DNA from: Candidatus Endobugula sertula
GTDB taxonomy: Bacteria; Pseudomonadota; Gammaproteobacteria; Pseudomonadales; Cellvibrionaceae
Direction of reading: 5' to 3'
Length of the DNA stretch: 64,000 nt
NCBI GenBank assembly: GCA_001723645.1
Contig: MDLC01000002.1
Location: 62,001-126,000, forward strand
Below, piece by piece: positions 37,057 to 46,074 of the stretch (positions within the stretch are counted from its first letter, which is position 1; each line of letters opens with the position of its first letter). The notes beneath the pieces were generated by a model. The model did no database searches and had not been told where the DNA came from. It worked only from the letters and a program-made list of their open reading frames with translations. The position numbers and the translations under genes are program-made.

Positions 37057-37458
37057 TTATAAGTAAAAAGGAAACACCAAATTACCGGGACTACCGTCAC
37101 GCACATGTACATAAAGGATCTGAATGGACACCATTGATGGATCTTGGCCTGGTGTTACGACTACATCCTGCAATTTAATCCTGGGCTCCCAAAGTACTAA
37201 AGCGCGAGTGACCGTTTTTTGAATCAATGCCCGTGTTGCCGAGTTGTTAGGTTTCATTAAATAACACCGTAAGCCGCAACCAAAATCTGGGCGCATAATG
37301 CGTTCACCTGGTTCTGTTTCCAGAATCAACCAAATAGATTGTCGAACTTTATCGGGCCCATTGGCGAACTTTAAGTCCCGATCACGGTTCGAGGGCAGTA
37401 TGGGAAAGTTCCAACCAGCACCAAGAAACTGCTTAAAGCCTGAACTTTTTTCACTCAT
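37057..37458 (-). CDS. gp25-like baseplate wedge protein (Afp9-like)
   Basis: A 133-aa protein of normal family length with the gp25 hallmark GERIMRPDFGCGLRCYLM at about 51-68, followed by a long helix and a strand-rich end. In contractile tails gp25 nucleates sheath assembly on the baseplate. The start ATG overlaps the stop of the 571-aa membrane protein gene (ATGA). Confidence 0.92.
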   Translation of the reverse strand: MSEKSSGFKQFLGAGWNFPILPSNRDRDLKFANGPDKVRQSIWLILETEPGERIMRPDFGCGLRCYLMKPNNSATRALIQKTVTRALVLWEPRIKLQDVVVTPGQDPSMVSIQILYVHVRDGSPGNLVFPFYL

Positions 37459-39170
37459 ATCATATTCACCGGAGTAAAGTATTTAAGACCATCTTCTGGT
37501 AATGACAATTGACCAACAGGAGCTTCGGGATTAGGATCATCAGAAAAGTCACGACTCATGCTGATATAAACGTCTGCCAGTTCATTCAATGACAACGCCT
37601 CCAGCTCACTTTGCAGATGACTCGCAAACATATTGGGCGCAGGAATACCGGCACCATCACTATATCCAGGCGAACTCAGTTCGACAGCCATACTCTCCGC
37701 TAGCTTGGTTTTTAATGTACTTTGATCAGTCACACCTGCAATACCAAAATCGGCGATAATATCAGCACTTAACGATACCTCGAATTCAGGACCATGCACC
37801 TCCAAATCCGCTGCCAGCCCCACATCCAAATCAATAGAAGGTGGTATACATAATTTAAGTTTAAGCAAGAACCAAAGCTGGAATAAAAATAAAATAATCG
37901 GCAAAAATAAACGGAATAAAAATAACGCGACCATAAAAAACAAAAAAATAGCAAAAAAACAGATTTGCTGTCCGGGTCGAGTTGGCATATCGCTATTACC
38001 GGTCGGCATATCCATACCATTAGCCCCAAAATTCAGCGATGAATCTGCTGGAGCAATTGCCTTAACATTAGCCCCTCTTCCCGGAGGCCCAAGGTTTGCT
38101 TGTTCTTTTAAAGCATTAAGGTCTGGCAATTTAATATTAATCGGCTTGTGGCTAGTGCCATCAATATCAAAAAAAGCAGCCAAGCGATAATTTTCTGTAG
38201 GCTGACTCCAAACAAGCTCCCCATGACAACAGTTTTTACCTCCTGTACAACAATGTTTTTTCCGTCGCACAAAACATTGAATATGATACAAATCGCTTTC
38301 GTCTAATTGAGGGTTACCCTGACTATCCACATCTACGCTACTTGTGGGCACCAACCCAAACCACAAGGTTTTTCCCTTAGCAGAATGTTGATCATCGCTC
38401 GGGGATACGTCTAATGGATACAACGGATACACTTTTTCAGTCATGGTCTGGGGGTGAGCTTCAACTTCCTGCCAGTTACCTATTGCCCCATCATTTTCAC
38501 TGGGTATCCAGCCCTGACGTACTGCCTTAATGTTATGTTTAAGAATAAAAGAATTCAGGTCTTGCTGATTTTTTTCTAGTTCCACATTCAATTTTTCCAT
38601 TGTTTTTTTATTGAATGATAAAATAGAAAAATCAGCTAACTTTTTCTTCGCTTTATTTTTTGCATTCCTCAATATAGATGGCTGTTGCAACGTCTGCTTG
38701 TCAATATTTTGCAGACGCAGTATCTGTTGTTTTAGTTGCCGGATTTTTCGTTGTTTATTGGATAATTCAAGTTGTAGATCCGCTTTTATCTTTGGCACTT
38801 TCCTTCTGATAACAAAACCTGACTCACAAACCTCACCACGTTTAGCACTAGGAAAACCTGGCACGACACAATATAGTTCACACACGATCAAATAAAATCG
38901 ATTATGGGCATGCAAAAATAGCTTAAGGCTATCATCAAGTTTTCTTTTAACCTCAGGCGTAATAATGGCATTAGGATCAACACTCACACGATCTATAAAA
39001 TCTTCGCTGGAAAAATGCAAAGAATATTGTGGCTCACGAATAAACTTTTCCATAAAACCAGCATCACCGTATTTCTGAAAAATAGGTGCTGTGGTGCGAT
39101 TAGCTGGAGGACCACCAACCGACTCACTGCGATACCAAGGGCCTACCAGTGCCCAGGGATGAGTTGTCAT
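37455..39170 (-). CDS. Membrane-segment protein encoded between spike and baseplate genes
   Basis: A 571-aa protein. Residues about 130-205 are a charged coiled coil (NKQRKIRQLKQQILRLQN). Residues 275-340 hold a Cys cluster (VRRKKHCCTGGKNCCHGE) that may bind metal. At about 398-440 lies a long, very hydrophobic stretch (ICFFAIFLFFMVALFLFRLF and onward), enough for one or two membrane crossings, followed by a soluble domain rich in Asp and Leu. No family is recognised. It occupies the place where Afp/PVC loci encode the spike-tip protein and is tightly coupled to spike and gp25 genes. A membrane anchor or pore-related particle component is possible. Confidence 0.6.
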   Translation of the reverse strand: MTTHPWALVGPWYRSESVGGPPANRTTAPIFQKYGDAGFMEKFIREPQYSLHFSSEDFIDRVSVDPNAIITPEVKRKLDDSLKLFLHAHNRFYLIVCELYCVVPGFPSAKRGEVCESGFVIRRKVPKIKADLQLELSNKQRKIRQLKQQILRLQNIDKQTLQQPSILRNAKNKAKKKLADFSILSFNKKTMEKLNVELEKNQQDLNSFILKHNIKAVRQGWIPSENDGAIGNWQEVEAHPQTMTEKVYPLYPLDVSPSDDQHSAKGKTLWFGLVPTSSVDVDSQGNPQLDESDLYHIQCFVRRKKHCCTGGKNCCHGELVWSQPTENYRLAAFFDIDGTSHKPINIKLPDLNALKEQANLGPPGRGANVKAIAPADSSLNFGANGMDMPTGNSDMPTRPGQQICFFAIFLFFMVALFLFRLFLPIILFLFQLWFLLKLKLCIPPSIDLDVGLAADLEVHGPEFEVSLSADIIADFGIAGVTDQSTLKTKLAESMAVELSSPGYSDGAGIPAPNMFASHLQSELEALSLNELADVYISMSRDFSDDPNPEAPVGQLSLPEDGLKYFTPVNMI

Positions 39171-39183
39171 AAAAAATACGCCC

Positions 39184-39852
39184 TCATAACAAATTACCTA
39201 CGCCTGGCGTATAAGTAGGTGATGTCACCAGAGCCGTAGCCGCCAGAGTTGTGCAGTTAATAATGCCGTCAAAATTAGCAACGGGTGCTTTTACATTAAG
39301 AGTAGGCGCTTGAATATCGACACTGGCATTACCTTTTATTTCCACCACACCAGCAGCAGTAAAGGTAATAACATGGCCAGCCGAGTGGCTCAAGGTAACC
39401 GTTTGTGAGCTGTCATCCATCACCAATTTATGGCCACTCGCCATTTTCAATGTTACTTTTTCAGCCCCTTCAGTATCATCAAATTCCAAAATACTTTTGG
39501 CACGGGTTTTAATCACTCGAATATTATTGGCTGCGTCGGCTTCTTCCGGTAATGCTTCTGCCCCATTCCAACAAGCGCCAACAATATAAGGTCGCCGTAA
39601 ATTTCCTGCTTCAAAAGCCACGACCACCTGGCTTTCAGTTTCAGGGAGAGTTTGAAAGCCTTGGTCATTATCCGCATAGGGTGATAATAAAGTTGCCCAG
39701 GCACGAACATCACTATCCCCTGCATTGCCTAACCATGGAAACTTCACCTCAATACGACCCAACTTATCTGGATCAACAATATCAGTCACAATAGCGGGAT
39801 AAACACCGTAATAGGTTTGTTGCCCACCATCCTGGATAAAATCATTTATCAT
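39184..39852 (-). CDS. Spike protein, gp5/gpV-like (C-terminal half of a VgrG-type spike)
   Basis: A 222-aa protein with an OB-fold start (YYGVYPAIVTDIVDPDKLGR, then VKFPWLG, FEAGNLRRPYIVGACWNG). A beta-helix follows, with repeated short strands (MDDSSQTVTLSHSAGHVITF, VEIKGNASVDIQAP). It ends TSPTYTPGVGNLL, like the apex of P2 gpV-type spikes, so no separate PAAR tip may be needed. It overlaps the gp27-like gene by four bases. Together they correspond to Afp8. Confidence 0.88.
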   Translation of the reverse strand: MINDFIQDGGQQTYYGVYPAIVTDIVDPDKLGRIEVKFPWLGNAGDSDVRAWATLLSPYADNDQGFQTLPETESQVVVAFEAGNLRRPYIVGACWNGAEALPEEADAANNIRVIKTRAKSILEFDDTEGAEKVTLKMASGHKLVMDDSSQTVTLSHSAGHVITFTAAGVVEIKGNASVDIQAPTLNVKAPVANFDGIINCTTLAATALVTSPTYTPGVGNLL

Positions 39853-40934
39853 GCAAAATCCCCTACTGATGCTTTTTCTGCGTTAAACTGTGTGCGGTGT
39901 CCACTCTGCAAATCATAAGTATGTCGTACCTGCGTCACGTAATAACCATCCCCCTCAAAAACGCTTCCCATCCGTTCAAGACGCACCTGACTACCCACAA
40001 TTAAATCCGGATGACCACTGGTTATACCATTGACCTGTACAAATTGACGGGATCGACGCAACATCTCTGCTCGTGCCCAATCGCTGGCTTCACTGGCTTG
40101 CAACGGTACTTCTCTGACTCGATGCGATACACGTTCACCAAAGGCACTTTGTAAAATCTGTGGGCCACTGCGTCCACCTGTTAGCTCTCCCCGCACAACA
40201 TCTTCAGCAGCCTCTTCTTCAATCACTTCTCGACTGTTGGCATCATAACCACTCACTTTTACGGATGTACGTTGATGAGCAAGGTCGGCACAAGCGGATA
40301 CGGTAATAACATCGTTGCCACGAACCAAAGTGCTCAAAGGACCATCGCGTTGATCACGAGTTTTAAAAAACAAGGTACTACCATCTGTCCATACGTCAGC
40401 TTGCAGGAGTCTTGCTCGCTCACGCAGAAATGCAAGATCACTCATGTTCATCTGCTGAATGCGGTCATACGTTGGCCCTTCTGCCGCTACATCTGCACTT
40501 AAACCATGTTCAGTGGCGATTTCCTCAGCAATATCAGCATCACTCATATCTTCATAGGTTTTCATACGCCGAGTCATACGCAGGTCCATTAATTGATCTT
40601 CGGCATAAAGACAAAGTTCAGGTTCTTCACCTTCTTGGTAGTGTATTTCCAATGCACTGATAAAGCCTTCAAAAATTGTTCTTTGTCCATCTAATGGCCC
40701 AATGGCGACTTGTAGACGTTTACCAAAATCAAGAATACGCCCATCCATGTATAACAAACCTTGCTCCTCTGCCCCAGACTGAGGACCAATGGCGACAAAA
40801 CGGGCTTGTAAATTTTTTAGTCCATCAATCGATTCTTCACACTGCAAAAAAACCAAGTCACGGGCCAGCTCACCCTTGTCTTCACCATCAACCGTAAAAA
40901 CCGGACTGGAGGAAATAAATAATGCACTAGTCAT
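39849..40934 (-). CDS. Spike hub protein, gp27-like (N-terminal half of a VgrG-type spike)
   Basis: About 361 aa. The hub fold is visible as LSADVAAEGPTYDRIQQMNM, then SDLAFLRERARLLQADVWTD and SGHPDLIVGSQVRLERMG, typical of phage late control D / VgrG N-termini. I chose ATG 40934, which overlaps the previous gene's stop and has GGGGGC upstream, over the GTG at 40949. The gene and its 222-aa partner are a split version of a VgrG-like spike. Confidence 0.87.
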   Translation of the reverse strand: MTSALFISSSPVFTVDGEDKGELARDLVFLQCEESIDGLKNLQARFVAIGPQSGAEEQGLLYMDGRILDFGKRLQVAIGPLDGQRTIFEGFISALEIHYQEGEEPELCLYAEDQLMDLRMTRRMKTYEDMSDADIAEEIATEHGLSADVAAEGPTYDRIQQMNMSDLAFLRERARLLQADVWTDGSTLFFKTRDQRDGPLSTLVRGNDVITVSACADLAHQRTSVKVSGYDANSREVIEEEAAEDVVRGELTGGRSGPQILQSAFGERVSHRVREVPLQASEASDWARAEMLRRSRQFVQVNGITSGHPDLIVGSQVRLERMGSVFEGDGYYVTQVRHTYDLQSGHRTQFNAEKASVGDFA

Positions 40935-41097
40935 CAAAGCCCCCAGCACAGATACGTCGATATTTCCGTTCTGACTGTTTTAGGATTGCCTCAACTTGCA
41001 TCGACTCTTGCCAGCGCTTATCTCCATCACCACTCTCATGACGACTTTCCGGTTCAGGAATCACTTCAGTCACCACTTGATCAATATGTGTTGGCAT
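40927..41097 (-). CDS. Small conserved-type eCIS protein (56 aa), possibly DUF5908-like
   Basis: A 56-aa frame from ATG 41097, starting MPTHIDQVVTEVIPEPES with a basic helical C-terminus (AILKQSERKYRRICAGGFDD). It lies between the tube-spike connector and the spike hub, overlapping the latter by eight bases. eCIS loci often carry a small DUF5908 gene here; length and position agree, but the sequence match is weak and unconfirmed. GGAGATAAT upstream is an adequate ribosome-binding site. Confidence 0.65.
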   Translation of the reverse strand: MPTHIDQVVTEVIPEPESRHESGDGDKRWQESMQVEAILKQSERKYRRICAGGFDD

Positions 41098-41144
41098 AAA
41101 TATTATCTCCTATAGTGATCATTTCCTGTTGTCAATATTCATGA

Positions 41145-42647
41145 TTAATCACAATGGCAACCGTGATTAATATAGGCACTAGGCTTTTGCTGATGCCTTG
41201 ATTTTGCTGTATCCGCAACACTTCGAATAGGGTCTCTTTTTGGCAACGCTTCCCAGGCGGGTGTCGTCTTTTGTTTTCTAAACTGTGGGCCCCCATCCGT
41301 GCGTTTTAAATGATAGGTACTTTTACACACTATCGTGTCTTGCTGTACTAAAGCCGTTGGATAAATGGGCCGTAGTGGCACGCCATAACCATAACTTGCA
41401 CTGCGAGGGTCAGCCTTGGGTAATAATTCCTGAGTATTAACCAATCCACTATGATCAACACGAGTCTCACTCTGTGAAGAAAGTGATGTTGGCGTTTGTC
41501 TTAACGTTTGTGTTGATGGTGATTCAGTCGTTGTGCTGGTGATATTTGTAGACGCCGCACTGACGGATGCAGTATTTGAAGGCACATTGCTTTTCGACAA
41601 ACCAAATGCGGCCTGTGCCGCACTGCTTGCCGATTCGATTTCATTCATTTTAGCCGTTTCCATCGCAGACTGAACACCGCCTGCCGCAGACAAGGCCAAA
41701 CCCGCAGCATCACCATTAATCGATGCGCCCGAAGATTGGACCACTGCTGCATCAGTAGGAATATCCGTATGACGACCAGCACTGGCTGCCGCTGTTCCAG
41801 AAAATACAGCGCTACCATTTAAACCTAATGATGCCTCTAAAGAAACGCCTGCATTTGCTTGCACTCCAACAGAAACTCCGACCCCAACAGCTGCGCCTAA
41901 ACTTGCATTAAAACCGACTTCAATACCCGCTTCCAAACCAAGACCTGCACTTAAATCAATATCCAACCCCCTCCAGGCAGATGGGTCCAAGCCTTGTCGT
42001 GCAAGAAAGTCTGCTGGCGTTTCGCCATCGAGTGCAGTCGCAGAGCGATCACTATTATTCGACGTGTTATTCTCATTAACGCTGGTATTAGTACCTGCAC
42101 CTGGAGAAGTGCCACTACTATTGCCAGAACCCGCGATGGTTGCATGACTAGAATCTTTCGCTGCTGGGCCGCTAGCACCTTCAACGTAGGTATACTTGGG
42201 TTCCTGTTCTTTTATACTTAAAGAAACTTTTGCACGCAAAGGTGCACCATTAGCGGCAAAGTGTTCAAAATCAATATCAACACTCTCAACAATTCCGGCA
42301 ATAATCAGTTCATCCCATTGAAACTGTAACCGTGGCGGAGTGTCCGATGTATCCTCTTTTGGCAATACATATTTTTCAACAATAGCGGTTTTTGTCCGTA
42401 CAGAAACCGGCGTGTCGTTACTACCTTCATCTGCACTATCAAAAACCAAGTCCATCGATAACACCGTTGAACTAGCGCCATTATGCTGTCGGCGTTGCCG
42501 GCCCCGAGAGCGCCCACCTTCAGTTTTATTGTGGAGTTTTAACTTTAATGACGAAGGATTAAATTGAACAGGAACCGGGTCCCCGATTGCGTTTTGATTT
42601 GAATCAGCACTCACTTCTTGCAATGTTGCTTTTAATAATTCTGCCAT
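41145..42647 (-). CDS. Tube-spike connector (CIS tube / Afp7-like) with long low-complexity region
   Basis: A 500-aa protein. The N-terminal 160 residues carry the CIS tube-type signature: PVPVQFNPSSLKLKLHNKTE, then STVLSMDLVFDSADEG and PPRLQFQWDELIIAGIVESV. This family caps the inner tube and joins it to the spike. Residues 165-390 are rich in Ser, Ala, Gly and Thr with near-repeats (GLGLEAGIEVGFNASLGAAV). The end (GVPLRPIYPTALVQQDTI onward, with a terminal HGCHCD) is not recognised. Related connectors end in a LysM domain; the low-complexity insert makes this one unusually long. Confidence 0.8.
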   Translation of the reverse strand: MAELLKATLQEVSADSNQNAIGDPVPVQFNPSSLKLKLHNKTEGGRSRGRQRRQHNGASSTVLSMDLVFDSADEGSNDTPVSVRTKTAIVEKYVLPKEDTSDTPPRLQFQWDELIIAGIVESVDIDFEHFAANGAPLRAKVSLSIKEQEPKYTYVEGASGPAAKDSSHATIAGSGNSSGTSPGAGTNTSVNENNTSNNSDRSATALDGETPADFLARQGLDPSAWRGLDIDLSAGLGLEAGIEVGFNASLGAAVGVGVSVGVQANAGVSLEASLGLNGSAVFSGTAAASAGRHTDIPTDAAVVQSSGASINGDAAGLALSAAGGVQSAMETAKMNEIESASSAAQAAFGLSKSNVPSNTASVSAASTNITSTTTESPSTQTLRQTPTSLSSQSETRVDHSGLVNTQELLPKADPRSASYGYGVPLRPIYPTALVQQDTIVCKSTYHLKRTDGGPQFRKQKTTPAWEALPKRDPIRSVADTAKSRHQQKPSAYINHGCHCD

Positions 42648-42692
42648 TGATCAATTCCACTATATCAATACGATCTATCTTAATGTCGAGCA

Positions 42693-43241
42693 TTAACTCG
42701 CTAATAAACGTAAACCCTGATGGGCAATATGTAACTCCTCAATAGCAATATCCCCAGTTTTACCATTGAGCTGTGGTCCAGCTATTTTTGCTGGCAGGCC
42801 ACGTTCAAATACCCACGTCGCAACGGTCTCCCCTGCTGCAGTACGCACTTCAATAATGCCGTCATAGCGGCTGACCGGCCTTTTGCCAGACACAACATTT
42901 TGTAACCACTCCCATAATTCACGCTGCACTTGCTTGTCTTCGCCATAAAACATACCGCGCTTTAAGACTAAATTCGTGTACTTAGCACGGCCCACTTGCT
43001 GAATAACGCCATCGTTGCGACCGCCCTCAAGATATTCTTGAACATCCATTGACACTTCCAATCCAGCACATTCCTGAAACCCACCATCACCCAGTAAGTC
43101 ACTCTCTGCTGAATGATCATCTGCCGAGGCAGACAGAGACGTATTGGCTGTAGTATTACTACCCGCTTCAATTTGTGCCGCTTTGAGTAATGAAATATTA
43201 AATTGAAATGTTGTCAGTAATTGCGGAAACTCTGCTACCAT
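42693..43241 (-). CDS. Inner tube protein 2 (Afp5-like, gp19-type)
   Basis: A 182-aa paralogue of the tube protein. The core is GGFQECAGLEVSMDVQEYLEG, then NLVLKRGMFYGEDKQVQREL and GPQLNGKTGDIAIEELHIAH. It carries an extra Ser/Asp-rich loop at about 25-50 that tube protein 1 lacks. In Afp the variant tube proteins sit near the baseplate. The frame is intact, unlike tube 1. Confidence 0.88.
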   Translation of the reverse strand: MVAEFPQLLTTFQFNISLLKAAQIEAGSNTTANTSLSASADDHSAESDLLGDGGFQECAGLEVSMDVQEYLEGGRNDGVIQQVGRAKYTNLVLKRGMFYGEDKQVQRELWEWLQNVVSGKRPVSRYDGIIEVRTAAGETVATWVFERGLPAKIAGPQLNGKTGDIAIEELHIAHQGLRLLAS

Positions 43242-43289
43242 CGTTTTTCTCTTTAATTAACTGCCACAGTTTTACCCATACAGGGTACG

Positions 43290-45341
43290 TTAACGCTGTG
43301 ATTCAACCGAAAGCGTACCATCACCACCACGGGTTATACGCACAATAATAAACTCTAAAAGCTCTGCTGGAGCCACCCCTATTTCGACGATCAATTGACC
43401 GGCATCAAGCACTCGCTGATGATTTAATTCACCATCGCAACGCACAAAAAAAGCCTGAGATTCAACACTTCCTTTAAAAGCACCTGCAATATAGAGTTGA
43501 CGCAAAAAATTATTCAGCAAATGTCGTATCTGCGCCCACAAACCATGATGATTAGGTTCGAATACGACCCATTGCATTTGACGATAAAGTACACGTTGCA
43601 GCATGCTCATTAAACGTCGTACAGATAATTGTCGATAGTGTTGGCCTCGACTTAACGTGCGTGCTGCACTCAACCAAACACCATCTCGCTGGGGGAGAAA
43701 AACGTTAATTCCCTGAGGGTGTAACGCATCATGTCGCAATGCAGAAATTTTTTCATCAACACTCACCACATTACGGGCAAGCACATTGGCTGGACCATGA
43801 AAGACACCAAAGGTTAATTCCTGGCGGGCAATAATACCGGCAGCCACCGCGCTGGGATTGACTAAAATCAGGTTATCCCGACTGTCATCAAGACTGGAAA
43901 TATTGACCCAAGGAAAGTAAGCTACGCTAAAATCACTCGTAAAATGAGCACGCCATGAAAAAATTTCTCGCTGCTGAATTCCAGGAGGAACATCCAGCAA
44001 AGCAATAAACTGTCTCAGCGTTGAAGCCAATTCCACTACTCTGATTTGCAATTGTATAATCTGCTCAAGCTCATTGCCGAACAATGGATTTAACTGCAAT
44101 CCCGGCAAGCGATGATTTGCCTGATTGAGGATATCAGATACCGTGTTACGGCTAACACAAGGCGCAAAGTCTGCCCCAGCCAATAATGTCGTTTGACGAT
44201 CATCTTGTTTTTCAGGCAGAGGCTCTGGCACGTAAAGATCAGGAACAACCAATAGCGATAATTCTTTGAGATGTGTTAATGCATGTATACCATCACCAGC
44301 CTGAGGATTACCCAACACCCAGCCGGTATCAAAAAAATCTTCATGCTCGATAACCGTATAACGGTCTTCCCCACCACTAAAGGTCAAGGGTTCCTCAACT
44401 AAATACCGTCGTCCATCTTTTGGAATATGATGAATATCACTAGGCGTTAAAATTGCGTCCAGCCAGGATTCTTCAGGATTAATTAATTCCGATTCCCGAT
44501 AAATAACAGAAGCAAGCCATCGAGGATGATTAGGTGACAACCCCAGCCGATCAAAATGTTCCTTAAAACCCTGGCCATCTTCAATCAGTAATTCAGCTTC
44601 GATGACTTCAGCATATAAAAGTGTTCCACTCGCTGCCGTGTTAAGTAATAGAAAACGTTCGCAAGTCGTACTGTTTTCTACCTCCCGCTTACCTTGTCGA
44701 ACCACAAACCGAAACTCATACGTCGGATCTGGCTGGGCTTCGCTGCCTTCGATAGTCAAGCGTAACAATGTACCTACCGGATAATATTCACTGTAAGGTA
44801 AGCGTAATTCTTGTATTGTAGAGCTTGGTAACAAACCAAGAGGGTGAGCCTGATAACCGATAGAACCGCGTAGTTGATTTCCCCATGCTCCTTCGTTTTT
44901 TGCGACAAACGTGGGCAATACTCCACTGGAGTTTATATGAGACACTTCGGTACGTGCGACACCTAAAAAATCATCTTCATTACCATAATGGTGAACAATA
45001 CGCACAATGTAAGCACGTACCCCCCCTTGTTCAAAAAAGCTAGCAACAGCATAGGGCAAGCGACCAGGGCCATCAAAGCCACCATATAAACGCACATAAT
45101 CATCCCAACTATTGACGGGCACCGCCACCGAACGTTGACGCGGCCTGTCTTGCTCAACATAGGCACGCTGTTGTTGACAATATTCAGGTTCAATGGGCAC
45201 ACGAGAGGGACCACGAGGGGCAACACCCACAAAGGCACAGACGTCCATGCGCTCTGCACCGAGTGTGCGACGCAGCTCATCAGAGGCACGATAAATATTA
45301 GGCGCACCCAAAACAGTACCTTGTGAATATGCAAAAGCCAT
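43290..45341 (-). CDS. Contractile sheath protein 2
   Basis: About 683 aa. It is recognised by YSQGTVLGAPNIYRASDELR at the start and the C-terminal sheath domain: ISALRHDALHPQGINVFLPQ, GVWLSAARTLSRGQHYRQLS, QWVVFEPNHHGLWAQIRHLL and ECT-like AFFVRCDGELN. ATG 45341 has AGGAGG upstream and fits the family start better than ATG 45365. Two sheath paralogues are usual in eCIS; this longer one probably carries the surface-exposed or baseplate-proximal variant domain. Confidence 0.92.
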   Translation of the reverse strand: MAFAYSQGTVLGAPNIYRASDELRRTLGAERMDVCAFVGVAPRGPSRVPIEPEYCQQQRAYVEQDRPRQRSVAVPVNSWDDYVRLYGGFDGPGRLPYAVASFFEQGGVRAYIVRIVHHYGNEDDFLGVARTEVSHINSSGVLPTFVAKNEGAWGNQLRGSIGYQAHPLGLLPSSTIQELRLPYSEYYPVGTLLRLTIEGSEAQPDPTYEFRFVVRQGKREVENSTTCERFLLLNTAASGTLLYAEVIEAELLIEDGQGFKEHFDRLGLSPNHPRWLASVIYRESELINPEESWLDAILTPSDIHHIPKDGRRYLVEEPLTFSGGEDRYTVIEHEDFFDTGWVLGNPQAGDGIHALTHLKELSLLVVPDLYVPEPLPEKQDDRQTTLLAGADFAPCVSRNTVSDILNQANHRLPGLQLNPLFGNELEQIIQLQIRVVELASTLRQFIALLDVPPGIQQREIFSWRAHFTSDFSVAYFPWVNISSLDDSRDNLILVNPSAVAAGIIARQELTFGVFHGPANVLARNVVSVDEKISALRHDALHPQGINVFLPQRDGVWLSAARTLSRGQHYRQLSVRRLMSMLQRVLYRQMQWVVFEPNHHGLWAQIRHLLNNFLRQLYIAGAFKGSVESQAFFVRCDGELNHQRVLDAGQLIVEIGVAPAELLEFIIVRITRGGDGTLSVESQR

Positions 45342-45600
45342 TGACAGATTTCCTCCTATAGTCATTTCTGGTCACGCGTCATTAAGTAAGGAGCAGAACA
45401 TCAACTGCTATCAATAAAAAAGAATCATTTCTGTCTATTCGGTCATAACCACGCACCCGACATCTTTGTATGCCGAGTTAATCGTGTTAAATTATTCTTT
45501 TTTCACTCACCATAAATACTACGGTCAGTACTTTTATTATTTATAAGTACAGTCTTCGCACACTAAACTTAACTCCTCCATTGCAACTTCACCTCCCCCT

Positions 45601-45993
45601 TTAGCGGCTAGCGGCTAGAGTCGGCCCGGTCCATTTTTTAGGTTGTGCATTACGTAACTCCCAAGAAGCTACTGAATTCCTGGCTTCATCAAGCAGCGTA
45701 ATCGTCACCAATCGAGGATCATGATCACCATCACCCACATTTTTTAACCATTCAAATAAGGTTAAGCTACCGACCAACCCACGTTTTAACGTCACATCAT
45801 CGCTCTTATAGGTATTGGCAACTTTTCTCACGGTATTAAACGATTCATTGCCATTGCGATATTCTGAATAATTTACCTCTCGACCAAGACCACTACAATC
45901 TGAAAATCCACCAATCGTTTCAGATTCTGTTCCATCTCCCAGGGCTACAATAAAATTAAACGCTCCATAAGGGTTATCACGATAAGTCGCCAT
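45601..45993 (-). CDS. Inner tube protein 1 (Afp1-like), C-terminus lost by a 7-bp tandem duplication
   Basis: A 130-aa frame with a perfect gp19-type tube start: NPYGAFNFIVALGDGTESET, FSDCSGLGREVNYSEYRNG, then VTLKRGLVGSLTLFEWL and KKWTGPTLAASR. Family members continue AKGGGEVAMEELSLVCE. That sequence is present just after the stop, in another frame, down to a TAA at 45537. Removing one copy of the duplicated heptamer (see the repeat at 45602-45618) restores a single 149-aa frame of the normal length. As written, the truncated protein lacks its last beta-strand, and the major tube subunit may be non-functional. ATG 45993 has AGAGGA upstream. Confidence 0.9.
   Translation of the reverse strand: MATYRDNPYGAFNFIVALGDGTESETIGGFSDCSGLGREVNYSEYRNGNESFNTVRKVANTYKSDDVTLKRGLVGSLTLFEWLKNVGDGDHDPRLVTITLLDEARNSVASWELRNAQPKKWTGPTLAASR
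45602..45618 (-). repeat. Heptanucleotide tandem duplication that shifts the tube 1 frame
   Basis: On the plus strand TAGCGGC occurs at 45602-45608 and 45609-45615, followed by TAG. The unit is seven bases, so loss of one copy changes the frame by one. One unit gives an intact 149-aa tube protein; two give a premature stop. Confidence 0.9.
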
Positions 45994-46074
45994 AGTATTG
46001 TCCTCTATAATTCGCTGTTAAACATATATCCATTTTCTTTAAGCTAAAATGTATACTCGTATCATGTGCCACTA

